Assembly: GCA_030615365.1 (NCBI GenBank) | Contig: JAUWZM010000001.1 | Coordinates: 1 to 64,000, forward strand | Length of the DNA stretch: 64,000 nucleotides | Direction: 5' to 3' | DNA from: Candidatus Aerophobota bacterium | Lineage (GTDB): Bacteria > Aerophobota > Aerophobia > Aerophobales > B3-G15 | In this document: piece by piece, positions 34,007 to 43,663 of the stretch | Numbering within the stretch: position 1 is the stretch's first letter | Layout of the letters: every line of letters begins with the position of its first letter | Notes under the pieces: generated by a model | Databases searched by the model: none | Told to the model about the DNA's origin: nothing | What the model saw: only the letters and a program-made list of their open reading frames with translations | Made by a program: the position numbers and the translations under genes

Positions 34007-34790
34007 TTTAAAAGAAAAAAAACAAAAAGATTCTATACTTAAACATTTTGAAGGAAGTGCGGTTGTCTATTCCAAAAATAGGGAACAGGATTATTCCTTT
34101 ATAGTTCAAAAAAGGATTGTTTTAAGTTTACTTCCAGAGATAAGTGGTCGGATTTTAGATATCGGCTGCGGCGGAGGTTATATGGCTCCTGATTTACTTC
34201 GGAAGGGATTCAAAGTATATGGTTTAGATCGCTCTAAAAAAATGATCTCATTAGCTCAAGATAGGGTAAGGAAGGCTGGATTTAATTCAAATGCCTATTT
34301 TTTGGTTGGAGATACAGAAAATTTGCCTTTCCCCTCGACTTGGTTTGACGTCATAATTTATATGGGGGTTATGGAATATCTATCAGACAATACCATAACT
34401 CTTCAAGAAATGCATCGGGTATTGAAGCCAAATGGAATAGTAATAATTACCACCCCTTCCATGATCTCTCCTCACTGCTTGCTGCACAGCACACTTTCCT
34501 TTACATATGGCCATATAAGGTCTCTATTGGGACTGAAAGATTTAACTATCTACAAAGTAAAATATACTATTCCATGGCGCTTTGAAAAAACGATGACCAA
34601 AATTGGTTTTCAAAAGATAGAATCTCAATATTGTAATTTTGTTTTTTATCCTTTGGACAAATTTTTCCCCAGATTTTCCATTGCTTTAAGCAAAAAAATG
34701 GAAAGATTTTCCCGCTCAAAGAGATTAGGTTGGCTGGGGAGGCAATATATTCTTAAGGTGAGAAAATCTCAAGAACTTGGAGAACATTAA
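33996..34790 (+). CDS. Class I SAM-dependent methyltransferase
   Basis: About 264 residues. RILDIGCGGGYMAPDLL is motif I, VYGLDRSKKMISLAQDR motif II, LPFPSTWFDVIIYMGVMEYL and VLKPNGIVIITTPS motif III. ATG 33996 overlaps the GNAT stop by 11 bases; a start at 33945 would overlap more. Likely modifies a glycan sugar or lipid intermediate. Confidence 0.82.
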   Translation: MEYSLKEKKQKDSILKHFEGSAVVYSKNREQDYSFIVQKRIVLSLLPEISGRILDIGCGGGYMAPDLLRKGFKVYGLDRSKKMISLAQDRVRKAGFNSNAYFLVGDTENLPFPSTWFDVIIYMGVMEYLSDNTITLQEMHRVLKPNGIVIITTPSMISPHCLLHSTLSFTYGHIRSLLGLKDLTIYKVKYTIPWRFEKTMTKIGFQKIESQYCNFVFYPLDKFFPRFSIALSKKMERFSRSKRLGWLGRQYILKVRKSQELGEH

Positions 34791-34791
34791 A

Positions 34792-36183
34792 ATGTTAATT
34801 CTATTCGACATAATTATAGTAATAGTCACACTTACGATAACATTTAAATTATTTTCTAATTCACTAATCAATAAAATAGATGACAGAGAGAGAAATATCC
34901 TGCTCTGGATAGGGATTTTTGGCACTTTCTTTAAATTATGTATAATTGCAGTTTGGTTTTGGCAGGTTAAAGTTGCTACTGATAATATATGGTTGGATAC
35001 ATATTCTTACAATTGGGGAGGACGGTATTTGGCTGAAAATATCCGTCAATGGGTTTTCTATCCGGCTAACTTCAACGAATTAACAAAAGGAAGTCCAGGT
35101 TATTACTATTTTGTTGGACTTATATATGCTCTATTTGGCTATAATCAATGGATGGTAAGCATTTTTAATAATTTGGCGGGTGTTTGGTTAGCTATGATTA
35201 CATATCATATTACAAGCCAAATTTTTGGGCATAAGACTGGTAAATATGCATTTATCTTTACCCTCTTTTTCCCTCTTTTCATTTATTGGGGCTATTTTAT
35301 TCTCAAGGAGTTACTGGTTGTACTTCTTGTGGTTGCAATTCTATGGTGTGTTGTTCAATTTACCGAAGAGAAAGTTACAAAAGGAAGTATATTCATATTT
35401 CTCTTTTCTTTATGGATTTTGCTTCTCATTAGACCACAATACACCATTGTCTTATTATTTATATCTTTTTTCCACATGATTATTTGCCGGAGGTCTAATA
35501 TCAGATTTAGAAATATAATTCTTAGTATGTGTTTATTGTTCTTATTTATACCTGTTATATATCTCACCCAACCCAGAGGAATGCCGGGGCTTTCTGCACT
35601 TCAAGCACCTATTATGTTTACATCTACTTATCATACTGATGTTCCCGATCTTTTTTTGGGTTGCAGCCTTAAAGACCCTGTTGGTATATGGGGTAGGATT
35701 TTGGCTCATCCTATGAGTTTCATACGACATAGCTTAGAGAGTATATTTAGGACATTTTGGATTTCGACCGAATTGTACTCTCGTCATGGGCCACATTTCT
35801 ATCAGGCCTTGATTGATTTAAGCGGAATTTACATGATTCCTTTAATGCCTTTAGCTATCTGGGGTGGGGTACACTCTTGGCGTTACAAAAAAAATGAGAC
35901 TTTTATTTTTCTTACTTTTATGGCGATAATGGTGATCGGAGTGATATTCAGTGGCTATCCTGGACGTGTAAGTCTGTCGATAATGCCCATTGTTTTTATG
36001 TTTTCAGGTGTAGGCTGCGCTCATTTTAAAGAGATGAAATTATTTTATATTCTTTCTATTTTAATGTTTAATCTCCTAATCGCAGCGAATGTAACTATGT
36101 ATGAGGGTTTTATTGTTGCCCTCCCTTTAGCTATTTTGACCATTTTGGGGGTATCCATAGGGTTAATCCGATATAGGAAGTAA
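34792..36183 (+). CDS. Multi-spanning membrane protein, GT-C (GT39-like) glycosyltransferase
   Basis: 463 residues with about 10-12 hydrophobic spans. The first large loop after the second span contains DTYSYNWGGRYLAENIRQ, in the position of the catalytic acidic loop of GT-C enzymes. It is followed by GSPGYYYFVGLIYALFGYNQ, typical of the GT39/83-like family. Such proteins transfer sugars from polyprenyl-phosphate donors on the outer face, or may polymerise. GGAG lies nine bases before ATG 34792. I cannot exclude a Wzy-type polymerase. Confidence 0.65.
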   Translation: MLILFDIIIVIVTLTITFKLFSNSLINKIDDRERNILLWIGIFGTFFKLCIIAVWFWQVKVATDNIWLDTYSYNWGGRYLAENIRQWVFYPANFNELTKGSPGYYYFVGLIYALFGYNQWMVSIFNNLAGVWLAMITYHITSQIFGHKTGKYAFIFTLFFPLFIYWGYFILKELLVVLLVVAILWCVVQFTEEKVTKGSIFIFLFSLWILLLIRPQYTIVLLFISFFHMIICRRSNIRFRNIILSMCLLFLFIPVIYLTQPRGMPGLSALQAPIMFTSTYHTDVPDLFLGCSLKDPVGIWGRILAHPMSFIRHSLESIFRTFWISTELYSRHGPHFYQALIDLSGIYMIPLMPLAIWGGVHSWRYKKNETFIFLTFMAIMVIGVIFSGYPGRVSLSIMPIVFMFSGVGCAHFKEMKLFYILSILMFNLLIAANVTMYEGFIVALPLAILTILGVSIGLIRYRK

Positions 36184-36253
36184 AGAGTCTTTTCAATTTC
36201 GGGGCAGAACCTGGAAGAATGTGGGCAGAGAATATTATCATATCCTTTTATAG
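36182..36253 (+). pseudogene. Stray GT4 gene tail
   Basis: The frame encodes FQFRGRTWKNVGREYYHILL and stops at 36251. This matches the last residues of the GT4 domain ending at 30524. Nothing else of a GT4 gene is present, so it is the leftover 3' end of a deleted or recombined glycosyltransferase. Confidence 0.65.
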
Positions 36254-36280
36254 AGTTATAGAGAAATCCAAAAGTTTGCT

Positions 36281-37420
36281 ATGAAGGTAATTAATATAGT
36301 TGGTGCTAGGCCTAACTTTATGAAGATTGCTCCTATTGTAGAGGAAATGAACAAATACCCGGATAAGATTTCCCAAATACTGTTGCATACTGGACAGCAC
36401 TATGATAATACTATGTCTCAGCTCTTTTTCCAGGATCTTGGCATTACGCAACCTGATGTCTACCTGGGGGTAGGCTCGAGGAGTCATGCTGAACAAACTG
36501 CTAGGATAATGGTGAAATTCGAAAAGGTTTGCATCCGTGAGATGCCCGATTTAATCTTGGTAGTAGGAGATGTGAACTCAACTTTAGCTTGTAGTATCAT
36601 TGCAGCTAAGCTTTGCATTGCTATTGCTCATGTTGAGGCGGGCTTGAGAAGTTTTGATCGGACTATGCCTGAGGAGATTAACAGGTTGGTTACCGATGCC
36701 CTGTCTGAGTATCTCTTTACCTCTTGTGAAGATGCCAATGAGAATCTCATGAGAGAAGGAATTCCTAAAGAGAAGATCTATTTTGTAGGTAATGTGATGA
36801 TCGACACTCTCTTGAAATATCGTGAAGAATCCAATAGGTCAAGGATTTTTGAAAAATTGGGTTTAAACAAGAATTCACGAGCAAAGCCATATGCTTTGCT
36901 TACTCTTCACAGGCCGAGCAATGTTGATGATAGGAAGGTATTTAGAAATATTCTTGAGGTGTTACGAGTAATCTCAAGAGAGATACCGATTATATTTCCT
37001 GCTCACCCAAGAACTAAAAAGCAGATTAAACTCTTTGGCTACGAAAAATACTTCAGCTTTATGGATTTAAACTCAATGAACTCTATTGGCCTAAAAAACT
37101 CGATAAACTTATTAGATCCCCTTTCGTACTTGGAGTTCCTGAATCTAATATCCAATGCTAAGATAGTGCTCACCGATTCGGGTGGAATTCAAGAAGAAAC
37201 AACCGTCTTAGGGATACCATGCCTCACTTTACGTGAGAATACCGAAAGACCAGTCACGGTTAGACAGGGAACAAATATAATAGTTGGAACTAATAAGGAA
37301 AGAATAATCACTGAAACTTTCAAAATTTTAAACGGGCAGTACAAGATAGGCAGCGTACCCCCTCTTTGGGATGGAAAAGCTGCTCAAAGAATCGTAAGGG
37401 TTTTGTTTGAGTCCTCATAG
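36281..37420 (+). CDS. wecB: UDP-N-acetylglucosamine 2-epimerase (non-hydrolysing)
   Basis: 379 residues, normal for WecB. VGARPNFMKIAPIVEEM, LLHTGQHYDNTMSQLFF, VVGDVNSTLACSIIAA, HVEAGLRSFDRTMPEEINR and LTDSGGIQEETTVLGIPCL are all there, including the catalytic Asp, Glu and His residues. It makes UDP-ManNAc from UDP-GlcNAc, a glycan building block. No UDP-ManNAc dehydrogenase-like partner is adjacent, but nucleotide-sugar dehydrogenases are at 20904 and 45421. Confidence 0.93.
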   Translation: MKVINIVGARPNFMKIAPIVEEMNKYPDKISQILLHTGQHYDNTMSQLFFQDLGITQPDVYLGVGSRSHAEQTARIMVKFEKVCIREMPDLILVVGDVNSTLACSIIAAKLCIAIAHVEAGLRSFDRTMPEEINRLVTDALSEYLFTSCEDANENLMREGIPKEKIYFVGNVMIDTLLKYREESNRSRIFEKLGLNKNSRAKPYALLTLHRPSNVDDRKVFRNILEVLRVISREIPIIFPAHPRTKKQIKLFGYEKYFSFMDLNSMNSIGLKNSINLLDPLSYLEFLNLISNAKIVLTDSGGIQEETTVLGIPCLTLRENTERPVTVRQGTNIIVGTNKERIITETFKILNGQYKIGSVPPLWDGKAAQRIVRVLFESS

Positions 37421-37431
37421 AAGAATAGACT

Positions 37432-38658
37432 ATGAAAGTATGTATGATCGTAAATACTAATTTTATTTATGATAGGAGGGTACGAAAGGAGGCAAAAAGT
37501 TTGATAAATACTGGTTACCAGGTAAGTGTAATTGCTTCCAGAGGCCTTGAACCTAAAGAAGTAATCAGCTCGTCAATTAAGCCTTCTCATTTAGATAGAT
37601 CTTCACGTTTGCAGATTTTAGAAATTGGTGAGGTTCGGTTGATTCAAGTGTCAATAGGCCAAAGATTCAACAGCAAAATTGAATGGATTAAGCATAGTAT
37701 AAACCTGATAAAATGCTATCTTCCCTCTTTTCTTATGTTTCTTTATGCTGCTATAAAAGAAAAAGCACAGATTTATCACTGTCATGATATAGATACTTTA
37801 TTAATTGGCTATATTGCTTCAAGGGTTAATCATGCCAAACTTGTTTATGATTGCCATGACCGCTATGATGAGATTAAGGCAGGTGGAACATTTATAAAAG
37901 CTTTCAGGGTAGGCTGGCGGCTTATGGAGCGAGCTTTAATTCATAAGGCTGATGGAGTGATTACGGTTTGTGATTCGTTCGCTGAGATTCTTTCTCAAAG
38001 ATATAACATTACTTATCCTTTAATATTATACAATTGCCCATACTTTCATCCTTGGAAGAAGACGTCAAAGCTTCGAGATCGGTACAACATTCAGCCGGAG
38101 GACAAAATAGTTCTGTATTTTGGAGCAGTATTCGTAGACAGGGGTGTAGAGCTACTAATCGAAAGTTCCCAGTATTTTCTTCCTGGGACTAAATTAGTGT
38201 TGTTAGGGCCAGCCTCTGACGATTACCGTCCTCGGTTGGAAGGAAAAATTGCAGCTTTGCCTAACCCAGATAGGGTCATTTGGGCTGGATATATACCTAT
38301 GAAGGAAGTTCCTGATTATCTCATGTCAGCAGATATTTCAACTGTACCCTACAATATTCTGAGCTCAGCGTATGACACTTTACCTAATAAATTCTTTGAA
38401 ACGATGATGGCAGGTCTTCCCATAGTGACCAGCAATTTGCCTGCAATGAAAAGGGTTATAGAAGAAACTAATTGTGGTATGCTAGTGAAGAAAACCACCC
38501 CCGAGACTTTTGCTGAGGCTATCAATACGATAATCAGTGATACGAATTTAATGAAACGTATGGGTGCAAATTCAAGGCGTGCTGCTGAGAAAAAGTACAA
38601 TTGGGAGAATCAGTCTAAAAAAATAATTGAGTTATATAAGCAATTTAAGGAGACCTAG
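37432..38658 (+). CDS. GT4-family glycosyltransferase
   Basis: 408 residues, GT-B fold. FIYDRRVRKEAKSLINTGYQ at the N-terminus, IYHCHDIDTLLIGYIA and YDCHDRYDE in the acceptor domain, YFGAVFVDRGVELLIES at the domain junction and KFFETMMAGLPIVTSN at the donor site. It begins 11 bases after wecB, suggesting a coupled donor and transfer, possibly ManNAc. Cytoplasmic or membrane-peripheral. Confidence 0.87.
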   Translation: MKVCMIVNTNFIYDRRVRKEAKSLINTGYQVSVIASRGLEPKEVISSSIKPSHLDRSSRLQILEIGEVRLIQVSIGQRFNSKIEWIKHSINLIKCYLPSFLMFLYAAIKEKAQIYHCHDIDTLLIGYIASRVNHAKLVYDCHDRYDEIKAGGTFIKAFRVGWRLMERALIHKADGVITVCDSFAEILSQRYNITYPLILYNCPYFHPWKKTSKLRDRYNIQPEDKIVLYFGAVFVDRGVELLIESSQYFLPGTKLVLLGPASDDYRPRLEGKIAALPNPDRVIWAGYIPMKEVPDYLMSADISTVPYNILSSAYDTLPNKFFETMMAGLPIVTSNLPAMKRVIEETNCGMLVKKTTPETFAEAINTIISDTNLMKRMGANSRRAAEKKYNWENQSKKIIELYKQFKET

Positions 38659-38659
38659 A

Positions 38660-39454
38660 TTGAGTGAGAAGCCATATTACCTTGCAATTCAAGATGTTTC
38701 AGATTTTCTTAGGTATTATGAGAGAATTTATACAAATGACTACCATTCTAGGAAAGCTTCCATCATTAACTCATTGATCCCTAGTAGTATTATGGGGGGA
38801 AGCGTTCTAGACCTGGGTTATGGGGGTGGCTTTTATTCATCGCTTATAGCGAAGAAAGGCATAAAAAGTATTATTGCTCTTGATTCTTCTTTTTTGTGTG
38901 TTGAGGCTACGAAGGTAAATTTGCTCAGAAATGTTAGAAATACTAATGTGGACATTAGTGTTATTTTAGGACAAGCAACACAGCTTCCACTACCCAACTA
39001 CTGTTTTGATTTAGTCTTATGCATAGATCTTATCGAACACGTTACAAAAGACGATCTATTGGTACATGAAATAAGTAGAGTTTTAAAGCCTGGAGGGAAA
39101 CTTCTAATTGCTACCCAGAATTCATCTTCGATTAATTATCTTTTGGGGAGCTTTGTTCAACGCCTGATTTTGAAAAATCAAGGATGGATGGGTTGGGATT
39201 GCACACATGTTCGATTTTACAATTTTAAGCGGCTTTCTCGCCTATTAAAGAGTGAAGGTTTAGAGCCAATCAAAGTTGCTGGTACTTACTTCATTCCATA
39301 TTTGGTTGCGAATAGAGTTCAACGCTTGAGCAGAAACCTATCTAAAGCATTATATTTTATGCTAAGGAAGTTCAATGATGTACTCGAAAGATGGGAAGGT
39401 AATACCTTGAATAAATACGGATGGGGAATCATTTGTTTATGTGTCAAAGAGTAG
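38660..39454 (+). CDS. Class I SAM-dependent methyltransferase
   Basis: About 264 residues. VLDLGYGGGFYSSLIAKKG is motif I, IALDSSFLCVEATK motif II, LPLPNYCFDLVLCIDLIEHV and VLKPGGKLLIATQNS motif III. TTG 38660 is the likely start: AAGGAG is well placed (38647-38652) and the upstream gene ends at 38658. A longer frame from 38627 would overlap. Substrate unknown. Confidence 0.82.
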   Translation: MSEKPYYLAIQDVSDFLRYYERIYTNDYHSRKASIINSLIPSSIMGGSVLDLGYGGGFYSSLIAKKGIKSIIALDSSFLCVEATKVNLLRNVRNTNVDISVILGQATQLPLPNYCFDLVLCIDLIEHVTKDDLLVHEISRVLKPGGKLLIATQNSSSINYLLGSFVQRLILKNQGWMGWDCTHVRFYNFKRLSRLLKSEGLEPIKVAGTYFIPYLVANRVQRLSRNLSKALYFMLRKFNDVLERWEGNTLNKYGWGIICLCVKE

Positions 39455-39475
39455 TCAATTACAATTAGAAAAAAA

Positions 39476-40468
39476 ATGGGGCGAAAAAAAATTGTGGTGG
39501 TTCATTTTGGCTTATACAGTTGGGTGAAACGGGATATAGAAATGTTGAAGGTCAAGTATGATGTTGTCGAAATCTGTGCACCTAACATAAGAAAACCCTT
39601 TTCATTTTTGGATATTGTCAGGCATCTGTTTGACTCCAACTTGGTCTTGGGGTGGTTTGCTGACTATCCTGTGCTTTGGGCAAATTTGCTTGCTAAATTC
39701 TTTCGTCGTAAGTCTATTACTATTATCGTGGGATACGAAGTTACACATAATCGAGAAATCCCATATGGTCGCCTACTAAGAAAGGATGGTATTTTATTAG
39801 TACGCTTGGCATTACAATCTGCTGATAAATTGCTAGCAGTTTCTCAGTATAGTAAGAGTGAAGCTGTAAATAATCTTCAATTTGATTCAGGTAAGATCAA
39901 TGTATTATACCATGGCTTTCCTATTCCTTCTATTCCTGAAAACTTGTCCAAAGAGGAACTTGTTTTAACAGTTGCATTTGTAGGTAGGACCAATCTAAAG
40001 AAGAAAGGATTAGAGACCTTCGTAAGAAGTGCTGGATATCTTCCACAAACTTCCTTTGTAGTTCTGGGTGACTGGATTGATGATACTGTGAATTACCTCA
40101 AAACAATAGCATCTGATAATGTAAAGTTTGTTCAGGTAAGTCCTGTAGGATCACAATTATTGGAAGACTATTGCAAGAGAGCAAAGGTATATGTTCAAGC
40201 CTCAATTCACGAAAGCTTTGGATGTTCTGTTGCTGAGGCAATGCTATGGAAATGCGTTCCCGTGGTTACGAATTGTGGAGCCCTTCCAGAAGTTGTTGGT
40301 GATACGGGATTCTATACGCCGCCAAACGACCCTGAAAAACTGGCTTCCCAAATAGCTGTTGCTCTCAAGTCCGATAAAGGAGCTAAGGCAAGAAAACGTA
40401 TTATAAAGAAATTTCCTATAGAAGCTAGAAAGGAAGCGTTACTTAAAATTGTAGGAGGGCTAATATAG
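39476..40468 (+). CDS. GT4-family glycosyltransferase
   Basis: 330 residues. KSITIIVGYEVTHNREIPYG, LLAVSQYSKSEAVNNLQF, VAFVGRTNLKKKGLETFVRS and ASIHESFGCSVAEAMLWKCV are GT4 features, the last being the donor-site EX7E region. Slightly short for the family, with a reduced N-terminal domain. No good Shine-Dalgarno; ATG 39476 is chosen from the A-rich leader. Confidence 0.83.
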   Translation: MGRKKIVVVHFGLYSWVKRDIEMLKVKYDVVEICAPNIRKPFSFLDIVRHLFDSNLVLGWFADYPVLWANLLAKFFRRKSITIIVGYEVTHNREIPYGRLLRKDGILLVRLALQSADKLLAVSQYSKSEAVNNLQFDSGKINVLYHGFPIPSIPENLSKEELVLTVAFVGRTNLKKKGLETFVRSAGYLPQTSFVVLGDWIDDTVNYLKTIASDNVKFVQVSPVGSQLLEDYCKRAKVYVQASIHESFGCSVAEAMLWKCVPVVTNCGALPEVVGDTGFYTPPNDPEKLASQIAVALKSDKGAKARKRIIKKFPIEARKEALLKIVGGLI

Positions 40469-40490
40469 GAGACTGACGATCTCTCTAACT

Positions 40491-40997
40491 ATGGAAACCA
40501 GAGAAACTAAGCAAGAATGGACATGGGAAGAATATGTAGCAAAAACAAAACCATCTGTTTTCAAGAAGTTTGTCAGGAAATTTCTAAATAGAATTGCAAG
40601 ACTAACGATCTTCCCACAAATTAGAATCCTGGCTTATCGGACGATGGGAATACATATTGGAAAAGGGGTCTTTATTGGCCCGGACTGTTATCTTGATGAT
40701 ACATTTCCAGAGTTGATTTATGTAGAGGATGATGTTACTATCTCGTTTCGTGTTACTATCGTAGTACATGGAGAAGCTCGAACTCGTGGGTCTACTCGTG
40801 TATCTCCTGTCTTTATTCGAAGGAATGCATTTATAGGAACTGGCGCTATCATTTTACTAGGTGTTAAAATTGGTGAAGGGGCAGTAGTAGGGGCAGGTGC
40901 AGTAGTAACCAAAGATGTACCAGATGGGGCTACGGTAGTTGGAATACCGGCAAAGACTTTAGATGATAAAGAAACACAAAGACATAACTTTGATTGA
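40491..40997 (+). CDS. Hexapeptide-repeat O-acyltransferase
   Basis: 168 residues. Left-handed beta-helix repeats begin at IHIGKGVFIGPDCYLDD and run through VFIRRNAFIGTGAIILLGVK to GAVVGAGAVVTKDVPDG, ending GIPAKTLD. Similar to WcaF/NodL-like acetyltransferases of polysaccharide loci, which put an acetyl group on a sugar hydroxyl. The His usually seen in the active-site loop is present in VVHGE. It is followed without a gap by a GT2 gene. Confidence 0.85.
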   Translation: METRETKQEWTWEEYVAKTKPSVFKKFVRKFLNRIARLTIFPQIRILAYRTMGIHIGKGVFIGPDCYLDDTFPELIYVEDDVTISFRVTIVVHGEARTRGSTRVSPVFIRRNAFIGTGAIILLGVKIGEGAVVGAGAVVTKDVPDGATVVGIPAKTLDDKETQRHNFD

Positions 40998-40998
40998 C

Positions 40999-41862
40999 AT
41001 GGACGAAAAATATATACTTGTCTCGGTAATTATGCCAGTATATGATGGGGATAATCCAGGTTACCCTAAGAAGGCTATAGAAAGTATTTTGTGTCAAACT
41101 TATAAAGATATAGAGTTTGTCATAGTTATGGATGGGGTTAAAAGAAAAGATTTAAAAAAAGTCATTTACGGTTACCAAAAGGCTAACGAAAATATTGTAG
41201 TTGATAAATTACCTGAAAATCTGGGTATTGTCCATGCCTTGAACAGAGCTATAGAATTAGCAAAAGGTGAGTATTTGGTCCGTATGGATGCTGATGACAT
41301 ATCACATCCTGAAAGAGTGGGAAAATTAGTCTCTTTTTTAGAGAACAACCCTGATGTTTATTTTGTTGGTTCATTTCTTCATGAAATCAATGAAAATAAT
41401 GAAATTATCTATTACCATAAATATCCAACAAAATGGAAAGAAATGGTCCAGTTTTTGCCTTGGAGGGTTCCAGTTTCCCATTCTGCAGTTGCTTTTAGAA
41501 GAGTCTTTTTCGACATAGTGGGAAAATATAGAGATAAATACTATCAAAATGAAGATTATGATCTATGGTTCAGAGCTGCAGTGAATAAGCTAGAAGGTGC
41601 GAATATTCCAGAATATCTTTATAGTTTTAGGATAGATAAGGATTTTTTTAAAAGAAGAAGAGGGCTAAAACTTGCACTTTCTGAATTTAGAGTTAAGAAA
41701 GACTTTCTGCAAAATGATCGCTTTCCTTGGTATACAAAAGTTTCACCTTACTTAGCCTTTATTTGTAGGATGCTTCCACAATGGATGATCAGATTTTTAC
41801 ATAGAGCCTTAAGGCAGAAAAGGACGAGTAAAGACTATGAATATGAAAAGGTTGGTAGATAA
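40999..41862 (+). CDS. GT2-family glycosyltransferase
   Basis: About 287 residues. VSVIMPVYDGDN, YKDIEFVIVMDG, ENLGIVHALNRAIELAKGEY and the metal-binding VRMDADDISHPERV are standard GT-A family 2 motifs. YQNEDYDLWFRAAV holds the catalytic base. ATG 40999 follows the acyltransferase stop by one base; a start at 40963 would overlap it. Confidence 0.88.
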   Translation: MDEKYILVSVIMPVYDGDNPGYPKKAIESILCQTYKDIEFVIVMDGVKRKDLKKVIYGYQKANENIVVDKLPENLGIVHALNRAIELAKGEYLVRMDADDISHPERVGKLVSFLENNPDVYFVGSFLHEINENNEIIYYHKYPTKWKEMVQFLPWRVPVSHSAVAFRRVFFDIVGKYRDKYYQNEDYDLWFRAAVNKLEGANIPEYLYSFRIDKDFFKRRRGLKLALSEFRVKKDFLQNDRFPWYTKVSPYLAFICRMLPQWMIRFLHRALRQKRTSKDYEYEKVGR

Positions 41863-42132
41863 TTTGCGGCGGAAAGCAAGCTGTGTTGAGACGAAGATGT
41901 CTTGTTTAACACCAGGAGAGGACTATACCGGTAAAGGAGAGGGGGCAACGGAGAGTATAGCTTATTTTTAAGAAAAAGAATGACATTCTCGTAACCTGCA
42001 AAAGGTGGCATCCAGTGGTAAATTTTGGTGGTGAGGTTAGATTTAGATGGTTAGAAATGATGTATGATAATTATTCTTATCTTAGAACAAAAAGGTAACT
42101 GTTTAACAGCCCATGGATGGAGTACGAGAAGA
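41863..42132. other. Intergenic stretch, nothing recognised
   Basis: About 270 bases with no gene remnant I can identify. An in-frame upstream start for the next gene (42064) lies inside it. Confidence 0.3.
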
Positions 42133-42984
42133 TTGATAACTAATGCCCTTACTATAGATGTGGAAGATTGGTATACCTCTAGTCTTGCCCTTTTTAATAG
42201 ATCTAATCTTCCTTATGGAAGTAAGCCTGGGGATAGTGTAGTTAATAATACAAAAAACATATTAGAGATTTTAAGGGAATATGGTTACAGAGCAACTTTC
42301 TTTATTCTGGCAACTGTAGCTGAGTATTATTCTAATTTGGTTAAAGAAATTCATAGACAAGGGCATGAAGTTGCTACTCACGGTTACTCTCATAGGCTTG
42401 TTTATCAGATGAGGCCTGAGGAATTTGAAGAAGATTTGGTGAAATCCATTGGTTTAATAGAAGATATTATCAAGGAGAAGGTCATCGGATATCGGGCTGG
42501 TTATTTCTCCATTACAAAAAAATCTCTTTGGGCATTAGATATTCTTCTAAAGCATAATATTAAGTATGATTCCAGCATTTTTCCCATTCGAAGAAAACTC
42601 TATGGTATTCCTGAGTTTTCTCGTTTTGCCTCTGTAGTTAAAAAACAGGAAAATCATCGACTATGGGAGATTCCTCCTTCTACTATTTCTTTACTTGGCC
42701 AGAATTTTCCTGTTGGGGGAGGGGGATACTTGCGAATCTGCCCCTATCGGTTCATAAGATGGGGGATTAGAAAACTCAACAGAGAAGGGCATCCTGGTGT
42801 AATTTACATACATCCCTATGAGATAGATACTGAAGATATTGAAATGGATAATCTTCCAAAAAATTTATCAACGAAATTTACTCTATTTACCCAGAGGATA
42901 AATCGGTCAAGATTTCAAGAAAAGGTAAGAGAACTTTTCGATGACTTCAAATTTAGTTCAATTAGAGAGGTATTTAAATTTTAG
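42133..42984 (+). CDS. XrtA-type polysaccharide deacetylase
   Basis: About 284 residues. ITNALTIDVEDWYTSS at the N-terminus, VATHGYSHRLVYQM (HxxxH), GYRAGYFSIT and WEIPPSTISLLGQNFPVGGG are characteristic of the deacetylase subfamily found with exosortase/PEP-CTERM exopolysaccharide loci. TTG 42133 has GGAG about 11 bases upstream and gives the usual family start; ATG 42064 is the longer alternative. No exosortase is in the window. It probably modifies the exported glycan. Neighbours PHP, ATP-grasp and VanZ-like genes form a recurring set. Confidence 0.8.
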   Translation: MITNALTIDVEDWYTSSLALFNRSNLPYGSKPGDSVVNNTKNILEILREYGYRATFFILATVAEYYSNLVKEIHRQGHEVATHGYSHRLVYQMRPEEFEEDLVKSIGLIEDIIKEKVIGYRAGYFSITKKSLWALDILLKHNIKYDSSIFPIRRKLYGIPEFSRFASVVKKQENHRLWEIPPSTISLLGQNFPVGGGGYLRICPYRFIRWGIRKLNREGHPGVIYIHPYEIDTEDIEMDNLPKNLSTKFTLFTQRINRSRFQEKVRELFDDFKFSSIREVFKF

Positions 42985-42999
42985 GTGCTAATTTAGCCT

Positions 43000-43647
43000 A
43001 TGATTAGAGTTGATCTTCACATTCACACTATTTATTCCAAAGATGGTTTTATAACTCCAAGAGGGTTGATTGATAGGTGTAAGAAAAAGAGGATTGATTG
43101 TGTAGCCATATGTGACCACAATACTATTCAGGGAGCTTTGCAATTTAAGGATGAAGTTTTCCTTAAGATAATAGTAGGGGAAGAGATTGATACAAGGGAG
43201 GGTGAGATCATAGGGTTATTCTTAAAAGAGGAGATTTCCTCCGGTCTTTCTCTAGTAGAGACGGTAAAAAGGATCAAGGATCAAAATGGATTGGTTTACG
43301 TACCCCATCCTTTTGATACTTTCAGAAAAGCTTCTATAAGTGTTAATGCATTGAACCAAATCTTTAGCTATATTGACATTGTAGAGGTTTTTAACTCTAG
43401 AAGTCTTTTCAGCAAAAGCAACAAAAAAGCCCTTCAATTTGGCAAAAAAAATGGATTTGTCCTTGCGGTTGGAAGTGATGCCCATACCAGATACGAAATA
43501 GGAAATTCCTATCTGGATATGGAAGACTTTGATACCAAAGAAGATTTTCTGGAAAACCTGAAGAATGCTAAATTAGTTACAAAAAGAACTTCAATCTTTA
43601 TACGTATATGGATAAAATTCCTAAAAATCCTGCATGGGATTGATTGA
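43000..43647 (+). CDS. PHP-domain phosphoesterase
   Basis: 215 residues. VDLHIHTIYSKDGF gives the first HxH metal pair, ICDHNTIQGA a second, VYVPHPFDTF a third His, and VGSDAHTRYEIG the last. All metal ligands of a PHP-type metal hydrolase are visible. In polysaccharide loci such proteins may act as phosphatases on sugar or lipid phosphates. It is close upstream of the ATP-grasp gene (16 bases). Confidence 0.82.
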   Translation: MIRVDLHIHTIYSKDGFITPRGLIDRCKKKRIDCVAICDHNTIQGALQFKDEVFLKIIVGEEIDTREGEIIGLFLKEEISSGLSLVETVKRIKDQNGLVYVPHPFDTFRKASISVNALNQIFSYIDIVEVFNSRSLFSKSNKKALQFGKKNGFVLAVGSDAHTRYEIGNSYLDMEDFDTKEDFLENLKNAKLVTKRTSIFIRIWIKFLKILHGID

Positions 43648-43663
43648 GGCTAAGGGGAAATAA

